From positions 1 through 7,249 of the forward strand of contig DAOUAL010000036.1 of assembly GCA_034433515.1 (NCBI GenBank): a stretch of 7,249 nucleotides of DNA, written 5' to 3'. Under the pieces are notes generated by a model. It made no database searches. It worked only from the letters and a program-made list of their open reading frames with translations, and was not told the origin of the DNA. How positions within the stretch are numbered: position 1 is the first letter of the stretch; each line of letters opens with the position of its first letter. The translations under genes were made by a program, and so were the position numbers. This stretch comes from DAOTXS01 sp034433515. Its GTDB lineage: Bacteria > Chloroflexota > Anaerolineae > UBA4142. Shown one piece after another: positions 1 to 6,205 of the stretch.

Positions 1-162
1 TCAAAAGTGTACGTCGGCTGGGTGCGCGGTTACGCGGATGAAGAGCGCGCCAAAGTAGATGCGCTTGCGAAAGACGAGGCGCGGATTCAGGTGAGCCATC
101 CGCGCGAAGCGTTCCAAAATTTGATTGCTGAGCTGAAACAAAATCCGCAGTGGCTCGATTAG
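1..162 (+). CDS. cas7: Cas7 backbone subunit of type I Cascade, C-terminal end only
   Basis: The window opens inside an open frame of 53 codons ending with TAG at 160-162. The visible peptide starts SKVYVGWVRGYADEER and ends KQNPQWLD. Cas7 forms the helical backbone that coats the crRNA spacer in the type I surveillance complex. The call rests on two things. The fragment sits directly before a Cas5 gene, 12 bases away, which is the standard cas7-cas5 order. The tail also resembles the ends of Cas7/DevR-like proteins: a short hydrophobic strand, a charged helix, then an HPREA segment followed by a helix. The RNA-binding core is outside the window, so it could in principle be another cas gene tail. 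I see no sign that this end is broken. Confidence 0.7.
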   Translation, partial: SKVYVGWVRGYADEERAKVDALAKDEARIQVSHPREAFQNLIAELKQNPQWLD

Positions 163-174
163 CCGGAGGCAGAG

Positions 175-915
175 ATGCGTGTCCTGAAAGTGGTCGCGGA
201 AGGATTGACCACGTCCTTCCGCTACCCCCACTTTATGCAAGGCATTCAGCCGTCGTACGAAATGCCACCGCCGGCGACGATCTATGGTCACGTCTGTAGC
301 GCGCTGGGTGAATGGTTCGATCCGACCGGCGTGCAGTTTGCCTATCACTTTACGCATCAGGGGCAATGCGACGACGTGGAGCATATTCAATTGCTCTCGC
401 CCGAGGGCGGCAAACTACCCGGCACGACCATTCCCAAAGTACTTGGCGGCGCGATCAATCCGTTCAAGCGCCAACTGTTTTTCAAGCCGCGCTTGACGTT
501 GTATCTGAACAAGCCGGAATGGGAGCCGCGCTTTCGCAGTCCGCATTATGCAGTTGTGCTGGGGCGATCCCAGGATTTGTTCACGTACACCAGCGTTAGC
601 GTGATCGAACTCGAACGTGCGGAGCGAGCATACTTTGAACACACGCTCGCGCCGTACCAAATGAGTTTAGCCACCGCGAGCGGTTACGTGATATTGATGC
701 CGCGCTGGCTCGACTATGCGCGCCAGCGGCATCCGACGTTTGCGCGCTATGTGATTCTCAATCGGCGCGTGACCCAGTTGTTACAATTTCAAGGCAGGTC
801 AACCCCAAACGATTTTTGGATTGACCCGACGGCACCGCGTGTGGATGGCTTGCCACTCGGTTTGTGGTTTCACACTTGGGTTGGAGAATATGACGACACG
901 CCGCGGATGGGCTGA
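175..915 (+). CDS. cas5: Cas5 (Cas5t-like), crRNA 5'-handle binding subunit of Cascade
   Basis: This 246-residue RAMP-family protein would cap the 5' handle of the crRNA and anchor the large subunit in the type I effector complex. The N-terminal half carries the Cas5 signature: a first beta strand (RVLKVVAEG), FRYPHFMQGIQPSYEMPPPATIYGHV-type sequence at about residues 15-40 (key residues F15, Y28, P31-P33, G38), and a Gly/Pro-rich stretch around 78-96. It is followed by VVLGRSQDLFTYTSV (127-141), typical of the Cas5t group in I-B-like systems. The length is normal for the family. The ATG start has a strong GGAGG at 165-169, five bases upstream. The gene follows cas7 by 12 bases and overlaps cas3 by 26 bases, so translation is probably coupled. 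No Cas5d-type nuclease role is expected because a separate cas6 is present. Confidence 0.9.
   Translation: MRVLKVVAEGLTTSFRYPHFMQGIQPSYEMPPPATIYGHVCSALGEWFDPTGVQFAYHFTHQGQCDDVEHIQLLSPEGGKLPGTTIPKVLGGAINPFKRQLFFKPRLTLYLNKPEWEPRFRSPHYAVVLGRSQDLFTYTSVSVIELERAERAYFEHTLAPYQMSLATASGYVILMPRWLDYARQRHPTFARYVILNRRVTQLLQFQGRSTPNDFWIDPTAPRVDGLPLGLWFHTWVGEYDDTPRMG
883..886 (+). promoter_or_regulatory. Ribosome binding site deciding the cas3 start
   Basis: GGAG lies three bases before ATG 890, inside the end of cas5. The spacing is short but it is the only purine-rich site near a start in this frame. It supports ATG 890 over the upstream ATG 821 and the in-frame TTG 881. Confidence 0.5.
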
Positions 916-3256
916 TTATCTTGACGATGTGTGGGCAAAAAGCGCGAGCCAGGGCGCGGGCAAAAAACCGGAAACGCTCGTGGAGCATACGTGGAGCGTT
1001 TTGGAAAAACTCGCGGCAAACATTCGCCTGCGCCCCACTTTGCCCGCACAGATCGGCGCGCCGCGCTTGTGGCATATTTTGTTTTGGGCAGCGTTCCTGC
1101 ACGATTGGGGCAAAGCCGCGAAATCGTTCCAGGCGCAATTGCGCGGCGGCACGCGTTGGTCGCATCGGCACGAAGTTTTATCGCTCGCGTTTGTGGATTG
1201 GCTCGCGCCACTGTTCCGCGCCGGTGAACAACGTTGGCTCGTCGCGGCAATCGTCTCGCATCACAAAGACGCGAGCGAAATCGCCGAAACGTACAACGCG
1301 ATTGCCTGCCCCGAAAATGAATTGGCAAACGAACTCGAAGCGCAAACGATTGCGCGTTTGTGGCAATGGCTCGCGGATTGTCCGGCGAATTGGATTGACG
1401 CACTCGGTTTGAATGCGTACGGGATCGGCGTCCCCGTTTTGCCATCGCGCGAGGATGCGGTACGCGCGATAGTGAACGATGCGCCGAGCATAATCCGCAA
1501 ATGGTTGAATGTCTATCAACGCTGGATCGAACGCGCGATTAATCAAAGCGACGAAACCGCGCTTGTCATCGGCACGCTGTTACTGCGCGGCACTTTGATC
1601 GCGTCCGATTATATGGCGTCCGCGCATGTGGGCGAATTGCCCAAACCCGAGTTGTCGAATCCCGCTGAATTGATCCGCAAACTCGGTTTGCGCGATCCGT
1701 ACGATCATCAACTCGAATGTATGCGCGCGCAGGGTTCGACGGTGTTGATGGCACCGACTGGGAGTGGCAAGACCGAAGCCGCGTTGTTGTGGGCGGTGGC
1801 GCAGAACGCGCCGCGCCTATACTACACTCTGCCGTTCCAAGCGAGTATGAATGCAATGGAACATCGTTTGGGCTATGCGGAAAACGCCCCGTTCAAAAAT
1901 CAAGTCGGCTTGGAACACAGCCGCAGTTTGTTGGCGTACTATCGGCGTCTGCTCATCGAAAACGAAAATGCAAATCCCAAGCAAATCACGCGCGCGGCGA
2001 TGTGGTTGAAAGATTTGGCGCACTTGAACTATTACCCGGTGCGTGTGCTCAGTCCGTACCAATTGCTCAAAGCGCCGTATCGCGTGAAAGGGTACGAAAC
2101 CTTGTTGGCAGATTGTTACGGCGCGGCGTTTGTGTTCGACGAGATTCACGCGTACGAAGCTGGACGGTTGGCGAAGATTCTAGCGTTGGTGAAATATCTG
2201 CGCGAGAATTACGCCGCAAAAGTTTTGGTGATGTCGGCGACGTTACCGCAGATCGTTCGCGCGCGCCTAAAAGACGCGCTCGGCGAATACACGTTGGTTA
2301 CGGCAGCGGTAGAGTTGTATCGCAAATTTCAACGGCATCAATTGCATTTGCGCGACGGCGATTTGTTGTCCGATGAAAACTTGAATGAGATTGGGCGCGC
2401 CGCGTCCAGCGGGCAAAGTGTGTTGGTGTGTTGCAATACCGTGGCGCGCGCGCAAACCGCGTGGCATGCGTTGGGGCAACGCGTGGAAAACCCGGTCGAG
2501 TTACTGCACGGCAAGTTCAACGGACGCGACCGCTTGGCAAAAGAGCAGATCGTGCGCGCGACGACGGGCGCGCGTTCAGACTCGCGCCAACCCATCGTGC
2601 TGGTGGCAACCCAGGTTGTCGAAGTCAGTTTGGATATTGACCTCGATGTGATCTACACTGACCCTGCGCCGCTGGAAGCATTGCTGCAACGCTTTGGGCG
2701 CGTCAATCGGCGGCGATTGAAACAAGCCGCGCCAGTGTACGTGTTCCGCGAACCCATCCCAGACAAGCCGCGTCCGTACGAACCGATGCTCATTCACGCG
2801 GCGTTGGACGTTTTAGAACAGCACGCCGGCGCAATGATTGACGAGGCGCAAGTTTCCAATTGGCTCGATGAAATTTACGCGCGCGAGGAAATCGCGGCGC
2901 CGTGGAACGAAACGTTTGCGCGCGCGTACGCTGAATTTGGCGAGAGCGCGATCAACACCTTGCGCGCGTTTCAATCGGACGAGCAGTTGGAGGAATTGTT
3001 CTATCAAGCGTTTGAAAGCGTGGATGTTTTGCCGGAGGAATTGCTCAACGAGTATCTCGACGCGCGCGCGCGTTCGCCGCTCGAGGCGAGCCAATTGCTC
3101 GTGCCATTGCATTACACCCAGTTTGGGCGATTAAAAAGCGAGGGGCGCGGCTACAAGGATGAGGATGGCAAGTTACGCTTGGTGAAGGCGTACTATGATT
3201 CGCAAGTGGGATTGGATTTGAATCGCGGGACGCGCGAGCCGCAGGAGGATTGGTAA
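890..3256 (+). CDS. cas3: Cas3 HD nuclease-helicase
   Basis: This 788-residue protein is the effector nuclease. It is recruited by Cascade to R-loops, where it unwinds and degrades target DNA. The N-terminal HD domain shows H33, the HD pair H71-D72 in FLHDWGKAAKSF, H94 in SHRHEVLS, H124-H125 in IVSHHKD and a late D240 in ASDYMAS. The superfamily 2 helicase follows: Walker A APTGSGKT at 288-295, DEIH box at 417-420, MSATLP around 448-453, CCNTVARAQ around 514-522, QVVEVSLDID at 575-584 and QRFGRVNRR at 600-608. A C-terminal domain runs to the end. All catalytic motifs look intact. An in-frame ATG at 821 would extend the overlap with cas5 to 95 bases. I chose ATG 890 because GGAG lies at 883-886 and the extra N-terminal residues look like read-through of cas5 codons. 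HD and helicase in one chain argues against I-A. Confidence 0.95.
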   Translation: MTTRRGWADYLDDVWAKSASQGAGKKPETLVEHTWSVLEKLAANIRLRPTLPAQIGAPRLWHILFWAAFLHDWGKAAKSFQAQLRGGTRWSHRHEVLSLAFVDWLAPLFRAGEQRWLVAAIVSHHKDASEIAETYNAIACPENELANELEAQTIARLWQWLADCPANWIDALGLNAYGIGVPVLPSREDAVRAIVNDAPSIIRKWLNVYQRWIERAINQSDETALVIGTLLLRGTLIASDYMASAHVGELPKPELSNPAELIRKLGLRDPYDHQLECMRAQGSTVLMAPTGSGKTEAALLWAVAQNAPRLYYTLPFQASMNAMEHRLGYAENAPFKNQVGLEHSRSLLAYYRRLLIENENANPKQITRAAMWLKDLAHLNYYPVRVLSPYQLLKAPYRVKGYETLLADCYGAAFVFDEIHAYEAGRLAKILALVKYLRENYAAKVLVMSATLPQIVRARLKDALGEYTLVTAAVELYRKFQRHQLHLRDGDLLSDENLNEIGRAASSGQSVLVCCNTVARAQTAWHALGQRVENPVELLHGKFNGRDRLAKEQIVRATTGARSDSRQPIVLVATQVVEVSLDIDLDVIYTDPAPLEALLQRFGRVNRRRLKQAAPVYVFREPIPDKPRPYEPMLIHAALDVLEQHAGAMIDEAQVSNWLDEIYAREEIAAPWNETFARAYAEFGESAINTLRAFQSDEQLEELFYQAFESVDVLPEELLNEYLDARARSPLEASQLLVPLHYTQFGRLKSEGRGYKDEDGKLRLVKAYYDSQVGLDLNRGTREPQEDW

Positions 3257-3280
3257 GCCAATCGCCCATAGGAAAACGTT

Positions 3281-3844
3281 ATGGCGCAGTGTGAATCTAA
3301 CAATCTCTTTCGCAACCAATATCGCATTCCTTCTGCACGTTTGCGCGGTTGGGATTACACATCGGCGGGATGGTATTTCGTCACGATTTGCGTCAAGAAT
3401 CGCGTGCCGTGTTTGGCGGACATTGTGGATGGCGCGGTGCGATTGTCGCCCATCGGCGAAATCGTCGCGGAGGAATGGCAACGCACCGCGCATATTCGCG
3501 CGAATGTGGTTTTGGACGTGTGGGTGGTGATGCCGGATCATTTGCACGGGATTGTGGGGATTACGGCGTCCACCATCGTAGAGACGCCCCGCCGGGGCGT
3601 CTCTACGATGACGACGAAATCGCGTTTGCAACCCAATTCGTTGGGTTCGATCATCGGGCAATTCAAATCGGTTTGCACGAAACGGATTTGGGCGGCAGGA
3701 CATCGTGATTTCGCATGGCAGGAACGATTTTACGATCATATCATTCGCAATGAACGCGCGTTGAATCGCATTCGCGAGTACATTGCGAACAATCCCGCAC
3801 GCTGGGAATTGGATCGCGCAAATAATGAAAATGTTTGGATGTGA
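3281..3844 (+). CDS. REP-associated tyrosine transposase (RAYT, Y1_Tnp/IS200-like family)
   Basis: This 187-residue protein is not a known cas gene. It matches the Y1 (HUH) transposase fold of REP-associated tyrosine transposases, which act on single-stranded REP hairpins. Visible motifs are an N-terminal RGWDYTSAGWYFVTICVKNR strand-turn-strand (22-41), the HUH metal site DHLHG with H87 and H89, and a C-terminal block WQERFYDHIIRNE followed by IREYIANNPARW. Y151 is the likely nucleophile. Length and motif order are typical and the frame is intact, so it may be active. It sits between cas3 (24-base gap) and cas6 (three-base gap) in the same direction. AGGA at 3270-3273 is a fair ribosome site. 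Residues 98-110 are encoded by a perfect REP palindrome. It is most simply a mobile-type gene inserted in, or domesticated within, the cas operon. A role in CRISPR immunity would be speculation. Confidence 0.9.
   Translation: MAQCESNNLFRNQYRIPSARLRGWDYTSAGWYFVTICVKNRVPCLADIVDGAVRLSPIGEIVAEEWQRTAHIRANVVLDVWVVMPDHLHGIVGITASTIVETPRRGVSTMTTKSRLQPNSLGSIIGQFKSVCTKRIWAAGHRDFAWQERFYDHIIRNERALNRIREYIANNPARWELDRANNENVWM
3574..3610. repeat. REP palindrome inside the RAYT gene
   Basis: The arm CATCGTAGAGACGCCCC (3574-3590), a GCC loop (3591-3593) and the exact reverse complement (3594-3610) form a perfect 17-bp inverted repeat. GTAG occurs at the base of the stem on both strands, the tetranucleotide characteristic of REP elements recognised by RAYTs. 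It lies in frame between the HUH and tyrosine motifs of the transposase. The loop orientation is opposite to the copies at 4116 and 6148. Confidence 0.9.
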
Positions 3845-3847
3845 TGT

Positions 3848-4897
3848 ATGTTTCCATTGACCGCTACACATTTACGTTTTGTGTGCGAGGCGATGACGCC
3901 GTTGCGTCTTGAGGTCGAAACGTTTCGCGCGGGGCAGAACCTGCGCGGCGCACTGGGACAGGTGATGACGCGCGCCTACTGCGCCGGCGATGCACGCGAT
4001 GCCGCGCACGCGGCGATGTGTCCGGTGCATTGGTTGCTGGCGGCGAATGAAAAGCCGGGACAGGAACGACGCGGGTACACGATTGTGCCGCCCTTGCCAC
4101 GCGATGATTCATCGGGAGACGCCCCGGCGGGGCGTCTCTACGGACCGGGCGAACGGTTTGAATTTGGCATTACCTTGTTTGGCGATGCGTTGAAATTTCT
4201 GCCGTACTTTGTGTTGACGGTGCCGGAGATGGGGCGAATGGGCGTGGGTCCTGGACGCGGCAAGTTTTCGCTCAAGAGTGTGTGGGCGGAGAATCCGTTG
4301 ACGCGTGAACGCGAGTGTTTGCTGGCAGAAGGCGACAACCTCGTTCACACGCCGACGTTGACGGTGACGCATGCGGAGGTGGAGCAGATGGCGAATAGCC
4401 GATGGCAGATGGCAAATAGCCGATGGCAGATGGCAGATGGCGAAGAGCGGGCGGCGGGTGGCGAATCGAAAATCGGAAATCAAAAATCGAGAATCGAAAT
4501 TGATTTTCTCACGCCGACGCGTTTGATTGATGAAGGCAAACTCGCCAACGCGCCGCAATTCGATGTGTTGTTTGCGCGCTTGCTCAAGCGTCTGGACGAT
4601 CTCGCGGAGCAACATTGTGGCGGCAGCGGGCGACCGCGCGAGGAGATTGACGCGCTGGAGCATCTTGCCGCGCACGTGCGCCTGCTCGAATCGCAGACGC
4701 GCTGGGTGGAGGTGTGGAGCGGCTCGCAGCGGCGTGGTGCACCCTCGCCGTTGAGCGGCATCGTCGGGCGAGCGGTGTACGCGGCATCGGCAGAGGATTG
4801 GCGCGCGTTGTTGCCCTGGTTGTTGTGGGGACAGTTGGCGCAGGTGGGGAAGAGCGCGGTGAAGGGGAATGGCGTGATTGTGATTTCAGATTTGTGA
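3848..4897 (+). CDS. cas6: Cas6 pre-crRNA processing endoribonuclease, with repeat-derived insertions
   Basis: This 349-residue RAMP protein of the Cas6/PF10040 type would cleave the array transcript within each repeat to release crRNAs. Family features include a first strand THLRFVCEA, an LRGALGQVM segment (32-40), CPVHW (58-62), GERFEFGITLFGDALKFLPYF (101-121) and GVGPGRGKFSLKSV (132-145). LTPTRLIDEGKL (221-232) and the C-terminal glycine-rich GQLAQVGKSAVKGNG (328-342) complete the pattern. The catalytic residue cannot be assigned safely; H54 and H61 are candidates. The protein is longer than usual because residues about 90-99 come from a REP palindrome and about 179-218 from tandem and AATC-type repeats. 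All insertions keep the frame open and fall between recognisable family blocks. The ATG is three bases after the RAYT stop, with only a weak GGAT at 3837-3840, so translation may depend on coupling to the RAYT gene. The stop lies inside the inverted-repeat element at 4882-5095. Confidence 0.87.
   Translation: MFPLTATHLRFVCEAMTPLRLEVETFRAGQNLRGALGQVMTRAYCAGDARDAAHAAMCPVHWLLAANEKPGQERRGYTIVPPLPRDDSSGDAPAGRLYGPGERFEFGITLFGDALKFLPYFVLTVPEMGRMGVGPGRGKFSLKSVWAENPLTRERECLLAEGDNLVHTPTLTVTHAEVEQMANSRWQMANSRWQMADGEERAAGGESKIGNQKSRIEIDFLTPTRLIDEGKLANAPQFDVLFARLLKRLDDLAEQHCGGSGRPREEIDALEHLAAHVRLLESQTRWVEVWSGSQRRGAPSPLSGIVGRAVYAASAEDWRALLPWLLWGQLAQVGKSAVKGNGVIVISDL
4115..4141. repeat. REP palindrome in frame within cas6
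   Basis: GAGACGCCCC (4116-4125), loop GGC (4126-4128) and GGGGCGTCTC (4129-4138) form a perfect 10-bp inverted repeat. The flanks give GTAG on the minus strand (CTAC at 4138-4141) and the variant GGAG on the plus strand (4115-4118). It has the same core as the copy in the RAYT gene. It encodes the GDAPAGRLYG segment of Cas6, just before the conserved GERFEFG block. Confidence 0.85.
4384..4448. repeat. 21-bp tandem repeat inside cas6
   Basis: Two 21-bp units differing at one base (4384-4404 and 4405-4425), each starting GCAGATGGC and ending AGCCGATG, are followed by a 7-base partial unit (4426-4432) and a degenerate unit (4433-4448). Each full unit encodes seven residues, so copy-number change would not shift the frame. 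The encoded protein reads QMANSRW twice, then QMADGEER. Confidence 0.9.
4464..4500. repeat. AATC/GAAATC repeat block inside cas6
   Basis: This A/T-rich stretch of AATC-containing 6-8 base units directly follows the 21-bp tandem array and encodes ESKIGNQKSRIEI. Positions 4471-4495 match the repeat before cas1 (5071-5095) at about 20 of 25 bases, so it belongs to the same repeat family. Its composition differs clearly from the GC-rich coding sequence on either side. Confidence 0.75.
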
Positions 4898-5095
4898 TTT
4901 TAGATTGCAGATTTACCGCCACAATCGGTAGTGCTCCGCCTAATTGTGGTGCGCTTGTTTTGCTACAGAACCACACGGAAACACACAGAAAAATTCTGTG
5001 GAATTCTGTGTGACGCGGGGCGTGTGGCAGATTAAAACTCCACGATTAGATGCGGCGCTACCATACAACCAATCTGAAATCATAAATCTGAAATC
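4882..5095. repeat. MITE-like nested inverted-repeat element between cas6 and cas1
   Basis: The ends are 25-base inverted repeats (4882-4906 and 5071-5095) matching at 23 positions. Further pairs are nested inside: 4927-4949 with 5040-5062 (17 of 23, including GGTAGTGC against GCGCTACC), CCACACG 4971-4977 with CGTGTGG 5021-5027, and CACACAGAA 4982-4990 with TTCTGTGTG 5004-5012. The whole 214-base stretch could fold into one long imperfect hairpin. It covers the 213-base cas6-cas1 gap apart from its last bases, and supplies the cas6 stop codon. I see no gene in it. It resembles a non-autonomous miniature inverted-repeat element, but no target-site duplication is obvious. An RNA regulatory hairpin is the alternative. 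Confidence 0.65.
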
Positions 5096-5110
5096 TGAAA
5101 TGGAGGCACT

Positions 5111-6151
5111 ATGCCCATCGTTCAGCATCTCATTGTGGAAGAATTTGGCGCGTTCATCGGCAAGCATAGCGAGCGGTTGATCGTCACCAAAGGCGAGGAG
5201 AAACTTGCGGTCGCGCCGCTGTTGCATCTGGAATCGGTACTGGTGACGGGGAATGGCGTCAGCATTAGCGCGGACGCGGTGAAAGAATGTGCCGAGCGCG
5301 GGATTCCGATTCATTTTGTCAGCGGCACGGGAAATCCGTACGCTTCGCTCTACAGTGCGGGGCTGACGGGGACGATTTTGACGCGCCGCGCGCAGTTGGA
5401 AGCGTATCACACGCGGCGGGGGTTGCTCGTCGCGCTGGGGTGCGCGCGCGGCAAGATTCAGAATCAGGCGAACTTGCTCAAGTATGTTGCCAAGTATCGC
5501 AAAGAGACTGCGCCGGATTTGTTCGAGTGGTTGCGCGCGCGGGCGGAACAAATCGAGACGCACATCCGCGCGCTGGATCGGCTGGAGGAAACGAGCGAAG
5601 CGCAAGCCACGATCGAACAGTATCGTAACGAGATGATGGGGATCGAAGGGAGCACGGCGCAAGTGTATTGGGACGCGTTGACTCGGGTCGTGCCGGCGGA
5701 ACTGGGGTGGACGGGGCGCGAGGGACGCGGCGCGCGCGATCCGTTCAATTCGGCGTTGAATTATGGGTATGGCATTTTGTACACGCAGATCGAACGTGCG
5801 GTTGTGCTGGCAGGGCTCGATCCGTATGCGGGGTTTGCGCATGTGGATCGCCCGGGCAAGCCGAGTTTGACGCTCGATCTGATCGAAGAGTTTCGTCAGC
5901 CGATTGTGGATCGGACGATGTTGGGATTGGTGAACAAGGGGGTCAAGATCGAACAGGATGACCAGGGGTATTTGACGGAAGACACCCGCAAGATGTTGGC
6001 GGAGAAGGTGTTGAATCGTTTGGAGACGCCAGAGATGTATGAAAAGAAAAATGTGCCCTTGCGCATCATCATCCAAAGTCAGGCGCGGCATTTGGCGACG
6101 TTTTTGCGCGGCGAGCGCGAGGCGTATCGGGCGTTTGTGATGGCGTGGTAG
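5111..6151 (+). CDS. cas1: Cas1 integrase
   Basis: This 346-residue protein is the metal-dependent integrase of the Cas1-Cas2 complex, which inserts new spacers at the leader end of the array. The N-terminal beta domain runs to about residue 85. The catalytic helical domain shows E179 in GIEGSTAQVYWDAL, H244 in HVDRPGKPSLTLDLIEEFR, and D256 and E259 in the same block, matching the E/H/D(E) metal site of the family. DPFNSALNYGYGILY (210-224) is the usual conserved helix. The protein appears full length and intact. The ATG has a strong GGAGG at 5102-5106, four bases upstream. The 213-base gap before it is the longest in the cas cluster and is filled by the inverted-repeat element, so the adaptation module may be expressed apart from the effector genes, although I find no convincing promoter there. 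The stop codon lies inside a REP palindrome. The gene is noticeably G-rich over C compared with cas3. Confidence 0.96.
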   Translation: MPIVQHLIVEEFGAFIGKHSERLIVTKGEEKLAVAPLLHLESVLVTGNGVSISADAVKECAERGIPIHFVSGTGNPYASLYSAGLTGTILTRRAQLEAYHTRRGLLVALGCARGKIQNQANLLKYVAKYRKETAPDLFEWLRARAEQIETHIRALDRLEETSEAQATIEQYRNEMMGIEGSTAQVYWDALTRVVPAELGWTGREGRGARDPFNSALNYGYGILYTQIERAVVLAGLDPYAGFAHVDRPGKPSLTLDLIEEFRQPIVDRTMLGLVNKGVKIEQDDQGYLTEDTRKMLAEKVLNRLETPEMYEKKNVPLRIIIQSQARHLATFLRGEREAYRAFVMAW

Positions 6152-6176
6152 AGACGCCTCGGCGAGGCGTCTGTAC
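6148..6176. repeat. REP palindrome across the cas1 stop codon
   Basis: GTAGAGACGCCTC (6148-6160), loop GGC (6161-6163) and GAGGCGTCTGTAC (6164-6176) pair at 12 of 13 positions. The core differs from the other two copies by a compensated change (GCCTC/GAGGC instead of GCCCC/GGGGC), which keeps the stem. The cas1 TAG at 6149-6151 is part of the GTAG foot of the repeat. Confidence 0.85.
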
Positions 6177-6193
6177 TCGGCGAGCGTCTGTAC
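6176..6193. repeat. Partial second copy of the REP right half
   Basis: CTCGGCGAGCGTCTGTAC repeats 6158-6176 with one G deleted, directly in tandem. This leaves a one-and-a-half-copy REP in the cas1-cas2 gap, ending next to the cas2 ribosome binding site. It may reflect slippage on the hairpin or a decayed second REP. Confidence 0.75.
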
Positions 6194-6199
6194 GGAGAG
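6194..6199 (+). promoter_or_regulatory. Ribosome binding site for cas2 (GTG start)
   Basis: GGAGAG lies six bases before GTG 6206 and immediately after the REP-derived sequence. It supports the GTG start, since no ATG in this frame precedes the conserved VVYDI strand. Confidence 0.7.
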
Positions 6200-6205
6200 A
6201 TTAGC

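Noticed and set aside
821..889. Upstream ATG extension of cas3 by 23 residues
   Set aside because: It would overlap cas5 by 95 bases without a ribosome site of its own. ATG 890 has GGAG nearby and gives a normal Cas3 N-terminus.
3061..3072. (CG)6 tract with Z-DNA potential in cas3
   Set aside because: It encodes a normal Arg/Ala stretch and matches the general CGCG-rich codon use of this gene.
3173..3871. Minus-strand open frame of 232 codons opposite the RAYT gene
   Set aside because: It has no recognisable domain, while the + strand frame carries clear HUH and tyrosine motifs.
4384..4448. Possible mini CRISPR array in the 21-bp tandem repeat
   Set aside because: The units are directly adjacent with no unique spacers and lie inside the cas6 frame.
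4898..5110. Promoter for cas1 in the intergenic gap
   Set aside because: I looked for -35/-10 pairs and found only weak partial matches with poor spacing, so none is called.
4714..5180. Two small + strand open frames over the cas6-cas1 gap (4714-5013 and 4944-5180)
   Set aside because: One overlaps cas6 in another frame and both run through the inverted-repeat element. Neither has a plausible ribosome site or protein features.
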